Source of the DNA: Narthecium ossifragum
Lineage: Eukaryota > Streptophyta > Magnoliopsida > Dioscoreales > Nartheciaceae
Direction of reading: 5' to 3'
Length of the DNA: 64,000 nucleotides
Assembly: GCA_963920575.1 (NCBI GenBank)
Contig: OY986970.1
Span: 25,191,869-25,255,868 of the forward strand
Shown: positions 24,600-37,610 of the stretch, piece after piece
Layout of the letters: each line of letters opens with the position of its first letter
Position numbering within the stretch: position 1 is the stretch's first letter
The notes under the pieces: generated by a model
Database searches by the model: none
What the model saw: only the letters and a program-made list of their open reading frames with translations
What the model was told of the DNA's origin: nothing
Made by a program: the position numbers and the translations under genes

Positions 24600-25850
24600 T
24601 GGACCTCACCGTCTCTCTAGTCTCTACTCTACTCTACTTGAGGCCACTCCTTATTTTACTTCTTTTTTTTCCTTTTTTTTTTAATTAGTTGAACCTTAAA
24701 TCCAATTTTGGTTAGAACAACGTGACTTTTCATGAGACCATGGTTGACCATTTTTCTTGTTTCTGACAGATCAGCATCAGTTTTCTATCTCTTGAATATT
24801 ATGATCATTTTTAACCTAATATGACTCATTTTGCTGGTCAATATATTTGCTAACTTGGATGCGGTTCTGTTAATTTGATGAGTGGTGATTCGGATGAGAG
24901 GAGGCCCGATCCACCATTACGTGGGGGTGTTAGATTGGTGTCACTTGCCACCAATCAACAAACACTTTTTTACATATATTAAACACATATACACATACAT
25001 ATAATATATATAGATATATTAGCAACGTCTCCGTCACTTGACAGGATAATCATCCAATAATCATCCCATTCAACCTCAATAACCACCTAATAATCACTTT
25101 CCCGTTAACCCCATTCTCAACCTAGAATTATTCCGTCACCACCTAAGACATCCTTATGCCAGGACAAATGCGATGCTAACTTATAACCATCAATGATTTT
25201 CATATATACATGTATATTATTATACATACATACATATTAACAGTATTATAATGTATATATTACACACAAATATACACATGTATATTAACAATATATAATG
25301 TACATATTACACACAAATATACACATGTATATTATTATACATACATACATATTAACAATATATAATGTATATATTACACACAAATATGCACATACATATA
25401 TATAGATATCTATATAATACATGTATATATGTAATGCACACACAAACATATATGATTGTCATGACCACGTAGGTGGATCAGGTCCTTCACCCGGATCACT
25501 GGCCCTAGTACGCAAATTATACAAGGATGAGCTTCGGACAGAATTGAACAATTTGCACATAAATAGAAATGAAAAAAATAAAATTTAATTTGCACAGAAA
25601 TGGAAATGGAAAAAATAAAAATTTAATTTGCACAGAAATAGAAATGAAAAAAAATAAAAATTCGTGGTAAAGGATATTGGAAACCACTTGTTAGATAATT
25701 TATGTTCGACTGTTACAAAAAAGTCACGCAAGAGAACGATTTTCCTCACGACAAATGGCAAAAGAACAAAAAAAAAAAGAAGCACAAATTAGTCAATGAA
25801 GCACTTAAAGGAGAACACACCGAGTATAGAATACATTAAACTCAACCTGC
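24600..25850. other. AT-rich intergenic DNA with tandem repeats
   Basis: No gene is visible. About 25190-25410 is an array of tacata and acacaaata motifs with a long period of about 115 bp (tgtatattattatac at 25211 and 25326). About 25556-25665 has three copies of a unit of about 50 bp, 'tttgcac(a)aaatagaaatgaaaaaaataaaa'. The first bases should hold the promoter of the peptidase gene. Confidence 0.7.
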
Positions 25851-26002
25851 AAGGGCAGGAGGCACTAGTGTTCTTCTCTGGTATGTACAGTTCGACAAGA
25901 CTCATAAGCTCTGAACCATGGATAGGACCGAACTATAATACCTAGGAGAAGGCCACTTCTCGACACCTTGAGGGCTCGTAGAGGCTAGGGTTTTGTGGAT
26001 CA

Positions 26003-29000
26003 TTAACTGTGTTGCCAGATCTGGTGTGAGTGCTGAGATGGGCCACCCTGAGAACCATTCAAGTTTCCATCATGAGGGTTTTGCTGGTGCTCCTGGGAAG
26101 CAACTGCATGAGAATGATAGAAGTTGGGGTACCCGGGATTAGTGAACTGCGTGGGTTGCTGGACCTGTCGATAGCCGCTAAGCTGATTCTGCCCTAGAAT
26201 GTTGATTATTGTGCTAGCTGGAATAGCTGAAACGGTTCTTGAACCAGCTCCTTGTAGCCACATTTGAGGATTCTCGTTCTAGCAGCAAAATTCTATGTCA
26301 GGCAAACCAAATATGAAGTGAAGATAAAAATACTGGAAGAATTACTGCTATACCTGCTGAGAGAGATACTGATTCCCCTCCTTGTATTGTGCGAGGAAAG
26401 CTTCGTCAAAACCACCGATCGATGAGCTGGCAGAGGCGGTAGAAGGATTCAGGATGTAATTCCCTGGAATGTTGGAAGAACTTCCGAAACCACCATAACC
26501 AGGGGCTACAGCAGCAGACTGGGGTAAGCTTGTAGCAACACTGCTTTTGTACTGTGGTACTGAATACTTGATTCCTGTGTTATGTACAGCAGTAGGAGAT
26601 TGATGGAAAGCACCATTTCCGGTATATGCTTGCTGGAAAGCAGCAGGTTGCAGGTAGGCGTAGCTTTGGGGCAGATACGGATAGCCAACCATGTTGGCAA
26701 AATGACCTAGAGGAAGACTAGGTTGAGAATATGGATGGACAGGTAGAGGCTGAGGGAGTCCAGGTGAGGATGCAATGCTTGTGCTATGAAAATTCTGAGT
26801 TGGCTGAGACGAAGAGAATACCCCTTCTTTCACAGGCTGCAAGAAAGCAATGACATCAAATGTCACAAAAAAAGAAGTCACTGAAACAATCTAATTGCCA
26901 ACTTAATATCAGATCGAATAATCTTGCTGAGTATCAATTTCCTATAGATTGCTATTTCTGTAACATTAAAAATTGACTACATCACTCCCAAATATAAGGT
27001 TGTGTGAAATTGCAGCTCCAACTCTGGCAAAGAGTAGCATTCCATAGTTTGAAAATGCCAACTTCATCTTCACAGAAAGCAGATTACAGCCAGACTCAAA
27101 CCCAGAAAGGGCACATCTGCTATTACTATAAGACATGAATGCAATAAAAGAGCACGCAAGATTTATAATTCTGCTACTGATTACTTCAAGCATGCTGACA
27201 TGTTTGCGGTTTATAAAACCAATCTAAACTAGGACATATGAACATTATTTCCAAATAATCAGTATCAAAATCTTCTTGCAAATCTTAAGGTAGTAGTTGG
27301 TACCTCAGGCATGGAAATCGCAGATCCACTGATAGAAGACATCGATGTGCTATACTTTGTAGGCAATGGTTGTGTTGTCAGTAAGGGTGACAATGCAAAG
27401 TCCAAATTTGGAACATTTTGAAGTGCTGATGCCAAGGAATTGTTTGGCATAGCATTACCATATGGTTGCTGCACAGAAAGACAGTTTCATGAGCAAGATA
27501 TGTAGGATTCCGGGTAGTAAAAATAAATAAATAAGCTGAATCAATAAAGAAGCTATCTAGCCAAAACAAATTCTGACAATTAGGTACTTTAAGCTGCATC
27601 AGCTAAAAAGCTCCATCTATTCAATTCTCCATAGTACAGTCAAACGTGCAAATACTAACTAGTGTGGTGACAATCATCATTAGTTTAGGCCAACTGAACA
27701 AACTGCCTTTCCATTTAGACAGATGCCAATCAAATGCACATGCTGTGCAACTATATAACATTTTAAAAACTTCATAAGCAGATCAACACCACCTGTCAAT
27801 CTTAGTGCTACTACTTCAGAACTTAACCGTACATATTTCATAGACTTGGTTAGGCAGAGGAAATATAGAGCAAGGTGCCCCAACCTACGATTCCAGCTTT
27901 TATTGTCAACCCTGCCTACACGCAATGTCCTAAGAATTCAGCTTCCATGCATTTAAAAGACCTCATTGCAGCCTTGGTGAAACTAATTCAATACCAAGGG
28001 AACCACAGAGCCACTCCATTTCAGATCTAGCTCCTAGTTATCAACCATTTCCTAGAGCTTCAATGCCCTGAAAGCAAGTTTAACTCGCCAGCTAGATTGA
28101 TTCGAACCTGAAATTCGCAAATCAACCTTTGGCAGCAGTCATTATAGTCAAATAATAAACAGAAAATGCAAGCGTTTTGAAAGCCAAGCACCAAATGAGA
28201 ACAAAGAGGAATAAATTGTCATTCACCAAAAGCATCTTATCTTGGATAAGATATAGATGATGGCTCCTCTTATGTGCCTAATCTATCAGGATTTGACAGG
28301 AAAAGGATGGTGCAACAACACCTCCATCATCTAGATGCATACATGGAACAAAATCCCTTACCATTGCAAGGTCTAAAGTGACAACTCTAACCACCACCAT
28401 TAACTGTCTTGTTACCTAGAGTAGGTGCTTTTGTCTTCACCGAATCGCCTAAATGTTTCTCTATTCATATTCTCGCATATTTTGGAGTCGAATTGTTTTT
28501 TAGCATAAGCGAGACCTCACATAAATTTTGGTACAACGAGGATGGAGCTTGGGGTTTAAAACCATACTAGCTTTTCCAATTAAAGCTACAATACTAACAA
28601 ACGAAGGTACAGTTAAGTTGAATATTGAACGAATGTACATTCAGAAATTGGGACGGTAATTATTTCAATTTTTGGAACCAAATAAAGTATTAATAATTAG
28701 TGTTAGAGGGTTCATATAGTATGAGGTGCTTTCGTATATCAATAAGCCAAACTTAAAATGTGCATCATCACCAAAAATTTGTGCTCAACCTTGTTCAGGA
28801 GTATCATTTGATTATTTGCAAAGTTTGGCTTAGCTTCTCATGTCAATAAACACCACATCCAAGAACAAAACAAACCATCTCGTGTGGATTAAAGATCATT
28901 ATGGTGAAACTATCACGTCTGAACCTAGGTTATAACTTCACTCTAGAATTGCCAAGACAGCTTTTGCCAGACACTCATGAAAGACTAAAAAGACCAGACT

Positions 29001-32000
29001 AAAACCATCAAAATCTAGAATCTTTAATCTATGTTGGGCCACACTATATCACCAGCCGCCCAGCTGGGCACTAAAGCTGCGACAAAATGTTCTGAATGCA
29101 TGTTGGAAAATGCATACAATATTTTCCTATAGCATTTTGCACAAGGCTCAGCTTTATAAACTTCAAAAATCCTAGGGACCATACTCATGCTTGACAAAAC
29201 TGTCTATCAACTATTTGCTAACAGTTTGTCATCCTATGCCATTTTATAACTAAACCTTGACCATAAATATCTAACTAAACAATTCCCATTTTGCGTACAT
29301 AACAGGTAAAAACGTCAGTAAATAACAAAGCTAAACTGCAAGCAAACATGTGATTGAAAACTTCAAAATATAATCCAGAACTTTAGACAGTATAAAACTC
29401 AAGAGAGTAAGACCTACACATTGAGGCATAAGATATGCAGAAACAAAACTGAAGACTAAGGACATCAAGTGCGGTGAAACTAGGAAGTTCAAGATAGTGC
29501 AGACATGGATAGAGGACAAAGGGAGCAGAAAATAAGTCAGATGGTTGAGGAAAATGGCAGATAAGAAAATGAAAAAGAAAAAAAAAGAACCTTAAAAGGC
29601 AAAAAATAAAAAACTAGTTGCTAAAAATATTAAGTATCACGTCTAAAACTAACAAGGTATGCAAAAAAAATATCACTAGAGCTGATCATGGGAGTTGAGA
29701 AATACTATAAAAAAAAATGTCACAGAAAAATTGAAAAGTCACATCAATGTCAATTTTTACTGCAATGTTAAAACATGATACAACCCATATGTTTGTATCT
29801 TATTCAGTTAACGCATATTAAAAGATTGTTCTATCTTATGAACACTTGACATGTGAAGTAAAAGAAGAAATAAACTTTGCAGACATAAAAAAAAAAAATT
29901 TCAAGACCCTCATATAGGATAACGTCAACTGCTAGTCTTTACTCAAGTAAAACAACTTAGTTAAAAAGTTTACTCAAGTAAAACAACTTAGTTAAAAAGA
30001 GTAGTCAGTTATGTTACCATCAAACTCGAGAAACGAGCAAGGTTCTGCATTTGTGAATGTGACTGTTGGAGACTATAAGCTGCTGCATTTGGTGGTGAGG
30101 TGCCTGATAATGTATAACCAGAGACAGATGGGAAGTTGTACTGAAGTACATGTGAAGCTTCCAATGTATCACTTCTAATAACATCTGGTTGAGAAGCTGA
30201 GGGTGTATCATACTCCCTGACACTTGTCGCTGTGGTGGGAACAACATTCTCATCTGAGGTGGACGTCAATTGCCCATTATCATAGTACTCAGGGTTCCTG
30301 CCACCATATAGTGTTGTTTATAGTTAGAAAGGAAGTTAAAAGCACAACCAAGTGCAAGAACTAATAATTACCGAATATCTGAATGATCAGTTGCAGAAGC
30401 ATCGTCTACAAGTGGGGCCACATCAATGTTGCTTTTCACAGACTTTGATGGCAATGATCCAGAAAATGCAGCACTTATGCCAGACCCGAAACTACCAAAG
30501 CTTAAATGAGAACACTCTGCATTAGTAACCTGCAGGTGATTAGGAATTATTACTGCAGGATTATTCTTAGCATTTAGTGCAGCCAGGTCCTCGTTGTGTA
30601 GACTTAGTTGCTGCAAGTTAGCTGTGGCTGATGAAATTTCCAGATTGCCATCTTCCACTGAAAAAAAGACATTAACATCAAGACAGATATGAGGGAACGA
30701 AGCATGCGTGAGGCAGATGCCTAAAAGTCACTTATGTCATGGTAATACTACAAGATAACGTCCATTCTGCTAATGACAGCATTTGGCATGAGATAAAACA
30801 ATTTAAAATATGGCTGCAACTGTCACATGCTGCAGACAAAACAATCAACAACTCAGTAGTACTATATCAAGAGTGAGTCATGTATGACGACTTTGGCCTT
30901 TTGGGGAATTTAGCATTAACTTTTATCAAATAGTCACGTAGTATGGGAAATAATGGTAGAAAAAGAAACAAAAATCATCAAACCAAAGACATTTGAAAAC
31001 CTGAACTCGTTCAGATCTCTTTAATTAATGTCTGACTCTCTTCATCCCTTCCTCCTGTCTATCAACTTTGGCCTTCGGGAGTTTTTTTACTTCTCTTATC
31101 AAATAAAGATGTGATATCCACGGAGGAATAGAAAGAAGTAAAAACAATCAAAATAATAGCAGCTCAAACCGTGAAATCTTCAGATCTCTTTAATTAACGT
31201 CTCTTCCTCCCTCCTAAATCCATTTTGATCTCCTCAACTAATATCTCCATCCCTCTCTCCCTTATATAGTTTGTACCACACATAGCATCCAATAATAAGC
31301 TAATGTCCAAAAGTTGAAAGAGATGCACTAGCACCAAAAATAGCATCACACATCACGTTTCAAAATACTCAAAACAACTTAGCAATTAGCACACAATTTT
31401 CTAGGAAAATTTCCTTAAAGTACATAAACTTAATACACGAGTTTGTTCAGATCATGAGCTATGTCACAAACTATCAATGAGTTAAGCATGGATTACAGTG
31501 CTGATCGGCACGGAGCATGCCGATTGATACGTACAGGCACTTAGTATATTTGGAAAGCCTCCATGCGGTCAGCAACCATTGGTGCTAAGAGAGTAAATTT
31601 CCTCCAGGCAACAGTTTATTTATTATAGCTAACCTAACAATTGAGATATAATGACAACCAAAAAAGCCAAATTGGACATAAATAACTACCTTCGTGGTGT
31701 TCAAATTCAAGGCTTTGAGACGGGTAAGATATACTTCTCAACGAATCATCTTCCAAACAAGAGTTATTTTCAGAATGGTCCACCTGATGCTGCCTGTCAG
31801 ATACAGATACAGATCTAATCGGCTCTGTAAGTGAATTCTCCCCATTCACAGAATCCTCTAGTACCTGAAGTTCATCTGTATGGGGGTTCAAGAGCAAGTT
31901 AGCTCCATCAGCAGCCCTAGCAGATGACGAAGATAGGTCAGCATAGATAGCAGATGTTTGTGAGACATTTAGCACATTTCCCATAGGTGATTCGTCAACA

Positions 32001-35000
32001 AGAGACCAATCATTATGAGAACTATGCTGCCCAACGGCGACAGCTAATTCATGACTAATCTCTGCAACATTTGAAACAGGATCTGTATAGGAATGTAATT
32101 CCATATTTGATCCAGATGGCAAGCTTGAAACTGAAGGCCAGATTTCCTGGTTTGATATGTTTGGCATGCCAGGTGATGTGTAAGATGAATCAATTGTCAC
32201 AGTGCTTGATCCTAAGGGCTTCCCCAGAGGCCTGCCCATCTTCACAATGTCGGCCATTGATCGGCGTCCTGGAACCCCAAACCAACTAGACTGAGATCCC
32301 ATTGCAGGTTGAGAGGGCAAAGAGACTCCATCAGCTACACCACTCGCTTGTAGTGTATTTTCAACGTAAGCAGAATCACTGCAGCAGAAAGAGTGATATA
32401 AGTGCTGTGCAATATTAAGGTACTAAAAGGAGATTTTCAGAAAGAGTTCAAGAAAAATATTTAATGCCTACCACAAATGCTTACACAACTTAAATGAGCA
32501 CACACGGAAGCTTTGAGTTCTTATACAAATTTCCCGAATCAGGTATGATGTGTAATTGCTGTTATCTTTAGATAAATAGGGCATGGCAGTACTCACAACA
32601 GGACCTTCAGTCAAAACTTCAGAAGCGAGTTAACAGAAAGCCTACCACAAATGCAGTAAAATGGACAGTATTATGTTCATTATGTATAGATTATCCTTAA
32701 TGATGTCGGCGACACTATTATAAGCTTCCTTATGGGCCAGTCACCTTCTTACATAAACAATGCCAGAGAGAAAATATACAGGGATTTGGTCATCCATTCT
32801 TTTGCAAACAACTTTGCATGGAGAAATGAACAAAATTGAAGGTGAGAAAAAGAAAAAAAAGGAGAAGACCTAACACAACAAAACCCTTACTAGTTCCTCA
32901 AGCACTTGGTTTCACATGCATAAATGCAAGGTCACACACGTACCCAGCCACATACTCATGCAAAAATGGATAAAAAAGGCATGAATCTCCGATCGAGTAA
33001 ACATGGACTAAATCTAACTGGGAAAACAGAAGCTTGTGTCAAACATTTAGCTACTTAAAAATAGCAAGTGCAGTATTTGTGAACTCAGCCTCGCCATACA
33101 ACTAACTAGCACAAAAAACTCACACACAAGTTACATTTCTGATCAAAAAGCTATAACTCAGCACACATGGCATCTACATCACTCATGTCTGGATGCCTCT
33201 GCTTCTAAACCAGCTTTCAATGCTTTATGACCAAATACAAAAAGAAAAAATACACACTACTTCCAGAAATGTGAGAAAGTTCTTCGACACATCATGGGCC
33301 ACAGAAAAGCTTCATCACACTAGATCTCTAGAAGCATTCACCAAGATATAATACAGCATCATAAGGGAATAAATGACAAGCAGTATCCATGCAGCTGAAT
33401 TCCAAGAAAAAATAGCATTAATAATATTAAACATACTTGCACAAGATAACAAAAGCTATAACTACAAGCACAAAATTTATGTTTCATTCGCATGGCTTCA
33501 TTGGGAATTATAGGCAAGCAAACTATTGAAAAAATTGAACAATTTAGCATAGAAAGCAATTTTATAACATTGTCTTTATCAAGCATTCATCTATCAATGT
33601 TTGCTTTTTTTACTAAAATAATTTTTTTAAATGCAACTTAGAATGGGCAATTTCAGCAGGGAGTTCATCTAGTGCTAACTTTAAAGTTACTGGCCTTCTA
33701 CTAGAATAACCAGCTGCACCAGATGCCGAGTTTGATATTGGAACAAAAATCTCTGCATGTTCCTTCTTCTGAATAGGTTTAGCACGTGTAGCTCCAGAAT
33801 CTAACAGAAAGAACACACAGGAGTAAGTAAGCAAAGCACAACAATGAGTAGGATCAAACGTAGCCACCAGAATAAGATTAGAAAAAAGGTAGCTAAATCC
33901 ACGTACCATTCAGACTGAATTGGGTGGAAGTACCACGTCCACTACGCTCCGTTCCAACTCTACCCCCTCGAGTGGAGATGCTAGTCATTGCTCGAGATCG
34001 GAGGTCTGGCGTATCTTTCGTCTAAGGGAAGGGAAAAGAAAGAACAAACCTCAATAAAGCACTTAACTTGACATCAAACTAAGACATAGGCCACGAGGTT
34101 TTTAAGACGTTAAGATCTATAAAAGGGTAAAAAACTGTAACTTTGAGTTAAATCAGAATCCAGAATAGTAGGACTAGTTCCTCACTAGTGACTAACAATT
34201 CTCACTAGTTTCTTTCTGCTGTGTATCACAATTATGAGCGAAGAGGACACCACAAGGTTGAAGTATTGAACAACTTTTCAATGAGTCAAGAGGGCCTCCA
34301 CACATAACTATTCAAATGGTGAAAATGTAACTGCCAACTTAAGCTGCTGAATGATAGCCATAAGGATTGCTTTGATTTTCTGGTCAAAGTAAAGTTGACC
34401 AATGGATATGCTTGACACAAAAACATAAAAGCCAATAGCCAGCAGGACACCTCCATTACTTTGCAGAATAAGCTTTACCTCCAAATCAAATAGCCTAGTC
34501 AAACCAGCCCAAAAGCAAATTATCCCACAACAAAGCCCAAGGAGAATGAAAATACTTGTTTGAACTGTGAAGCAACAATTTTCACCCTGGAGGAAACCCC
34601 CAAAAAAAAAGAATACTACAGGATATCTTCAGCTGATCCCAAAAACAACAAGGCACATTGGTTTTCACTAGCCCTAAACGACTTCACCATACTCCTAAAA
34701 TGATGGGTCTAGCTCTAGTCCAAATAATGTGCACAAAATACAATATGCTTTTTTTATTAATTAAGCACAAAAAAAAATGCTAACTACATCAAACTTCTAA
34801 GTAAGCAATAAAAAGTTTCTTTCAAAATCCATGCCTATTTATTAGGTAAGAACTACCAAAAAGTTGGTTAACGGAACTAGATATCAACATAGAATTTCAC
34901 AGAGGCCAACCTCCTTTTTCTTTTCACGTTTGCTTTTAACCTCATGGAAAGTATCTGCAAAATCAATATGCACTTGATCAAATTCTCCCAAACTTGTGAG

Positions 35001-36533
35001 TAATTATACCGGAAAACACAAAGATAAAAGCTATATTACATAATCAAAATAAAACATAACTTTCTTATGGAAAACTTATAAAAGTTCCTTCACCAATGGA
35101 GCAGGAGCCTGATTAGAGAGTAGGGAAAAAAAGCACTTCACAACATCGAACAATTCCAGTAAAAAATGTCAAAACAAACAGAGAAGGTTGCAGATGTAAG
35201 CAATATCAATGGAGAGAAACTTATTAGCAGACTGGATTAAATAAAAAGATGCCATTGCAATATAACTGCATTTTACGCGCAGTTTTTGTCTTGAAGAAGT
35301 TCATCTTATAAACCTCGGGTTCTGAATAATAACAAATGGCTTGTCAGAAAAAATAAAGGCATTTACGACGTCTCCTTTGCTGCAAAACTCCAACATACTA
35401 TTGGTGCAGCCGTTCTATTTTGACCAAAAAGATCAGTGATACCATCTTATAGTTACTTATCTCAAGATGTAGTTCCTCTAATTCATAGGTCAAACTAAAG
35501 ACTGCCTCTTAGTATCGCATGAAGATACAAGATGATGCTCGGTTAATAAGAAACTCAAGACTGAGCTGAGTAGCAAAACGCTGAAGAGTAAGAGCCCCTC
35601 TATCCAATGACTAGTCGATTGAAAAATCCTCTCCCATTAGGAACATGTCACGAGTTTCCCCAAAAAGAAGAAAAGAAAATTAAGGAAGAACAGAAAATAA
35701 ACACTACCCAAAGGTGAAGTTGTATATGTAGCACCTCATAGAATTGGTGGAAGGTTCCAGGGTTGTTTAGAGTAATTTTCAGAAACATAATGGCCTTCTC
35801 ACCCTAAAAGCTTGGACTATATATATTCTAACCCTAGTATATGTTAATATACTTGAACAATAATGTCTACAAACAATGCCATCCTCCCAGCCAATAAATC
35901 CATTATCCGCCAAAACATGAACAAAACCTAGGGAAAGATCAAAGATAGGAACAACAAAACCTAGGAAAAGATCAAAGATAGGAACAACAAAACCTAGGGA
36001 AAGATCAAAGATAGGAACAACAAAACCTAGGGAAGAGCATAAGAGAGATTAAATAGGAAACCGCCCACGCAGACCTGTGAACCAAAGGCCACAAGCAAGA
36101 TTCAATCTATTTTACCAGATCAATCCACCAAGAAGCCCGAACAACAAGTACACACTTGCCAATGTCCTCACTCTCATCAATCCAAACCCAGAAACCCCTC
36201 AAATCCCAAGAACAAGAAAAAAGAAACAATCTTTTCCTTCAAGAAACCCTCCTTTTTCCCTCCAGACACCACCACAGTTCCTATCCTGATGATAAAACCA
36301 CAAATTTAACGTCAACATAAGATAGATTAGGGAGCCGCGCGCGTACCCTGGGAGAGGAGGCGGTGGACGGCCTCGCTGGGGTCCATGTTGCACTCCTTGA
36401 GCATCGCATAGATCTCCGCCTCCGTGCAGTTCACGATCTCCTTAATACTCTGAACCATCTTCCTCGCCGCCCCCGGGATCCCCCCGGCTGCCGCCACGCC
36501 GTTCCCCCTACTCCCCCCTCCACCGCCGCTCAT
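26003..36533 (-). CDS. GIP1L: GBF-interacting protein 1-like (GIP1_N domain)
   Basis: Ten exons: 36347-36533, 34911-34954, 33907-34021, 33680-33800, 31690-32378, 30372-30657, 30018-30297, 27304-27468, 26354-26836 and 26003-26278, about 881 residues. The start is ATG 36533; an in-frame TTG at 36578 is not used. Residues about 24-80 form the GIP1 N-terminal, UBA-like domain (IKEIVNCTEAEIYAMLKECN, then FHEVKSKREKKKE). Later landmarks are an Arg/Gly-rich stretch (STRGGRVGTERSGRGTS), GVPGRRSMADIVKMGRP, and a long tail rich in Ser, Gln, Pro and Tyr. The family was described as nuclear partners and chaperone-like enhancers of G-box bZIP factors. The 3' end of exon 4 is uncertain: donors at 33680 and 33638 both keep phase. 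Confidence 0.85.
35920..36033. repeat. 33-bp tandem repeat, about 3.5 copies, in GIP1L intron 1
   Basis: The unit contains cctagggaaagatcaaag followed by ataggaacaacaaaa and repeats with at most one change per copy. Confidence 0.85.
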
Positions 36534-36691
36534 CCTTCTCCTCCGCCCCGCCGCCGCCCAAACAAGAGACGAGCCCAAAGAAAAGAAGCGCCTTTACGAA
36601 GCCCTCGTCTCCTCTCTCCTATAAGGGGGGGTGGGTCTTTCGTTCGCCTCGGAGCCAAAACCCTCGTCTTGAGCACCCCCTTTATCTATAG

Positions 36692-36692
<1 letters not shown>

Positions 36693-36730
<38 letters not shown>
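36693..36730. repeat. (CT)n microsatellite in GIP1L leader region
   Basis: There are about 19 CT dinucleotides, 160-200 bp upstream of the GIP1L ATG. On the gene strand this is a GA run, as often seen in plant leaders and core promoters. Confidence 0.9.
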
Positions 36731-36733
<3 letters not shown>

Positions 36734-36784
36734 TATATTTCTCAGCCCTTTTGGTTTTAGGAAACGATTACTTATTATAAGGTA

Positions 36785-37610
36785 AAGTTATTCCTTCATA
36801 TGAGTAGGCATAAGAATGAGCTACTTAAATAGGTACAAAACAAGATATATCTTTTGCTCAACTCCTAGATCTTCACACTCGGTTTTAGCAGTGACTATTT
36901 CTAGGGTTTCTTCCTCTCGACTTTTATAATGTTTCATGTGGTTTGGGAGTTGGGACATCATCAGTCAACTGATGGGTGGTGTGTTTCTACCTTGGGTTGA
37001 GTCATGTTAGATTTTGGGTTGGGGAACATTGGCCCTTTTTAGGGCTTAGTCGGATCAGGCTCGAATATTTGATCTAGTCGGGTCCAAATTAGAGTCAGGC
37101 CAACTGGCTTTGCATGTAACCATACTATTGGCTTGTAATTAATTTCGAGCCTAACACTATGATCAAGCTCGATTTGATTAACTTTGAGCCGAGCTTGATT
37201 TTCAACCTATTTCTATTTCAAATCGAAATGAGTTTGGGGGGTCTTTGGGGGCTTGATCGAGCGGAAGAAGATTGGTCAAGCTCAGCACAAATAGGTCTAA
37301 GCATGAGCTTGATCAGGCCGAGTTCGGATCGATTCAAACTCGCTCGATTATTTTGACAGCTCTAGCTGCATGGCACATTGGCACGACACAATCCAACCAA
37401 AAGCCAAAAAGTGATCAATCAAATTGGATTGGACACTAGCCCTCCTCAAATTAACATAAGTTGGTGTTGAATTTACCAACTGCTGTCTTGGAATTAAGAC
37501 TACCCGAATTTTGAGCCGAGAATTGTGCTGTTTTTAGGATGAAGTCAGATACAGGGAGAAAAGATGAGCTTGTCGAAGCACAAAAATTCCAACAACTTCA
37601 ACCAGCAAAA
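36785..37610. other. Intergenic DNA between GIP1L and the PPR gene
   Basis: No gene was recognised. About 37020-37360 repeats forms of 'gagcttgat', 'gctcgatt' and 'gatcaggc', a simple degenerate repeat probably from an old element. About 37520-37610 should be the 3' UTR of the PPR gene. Confidence 0.4.
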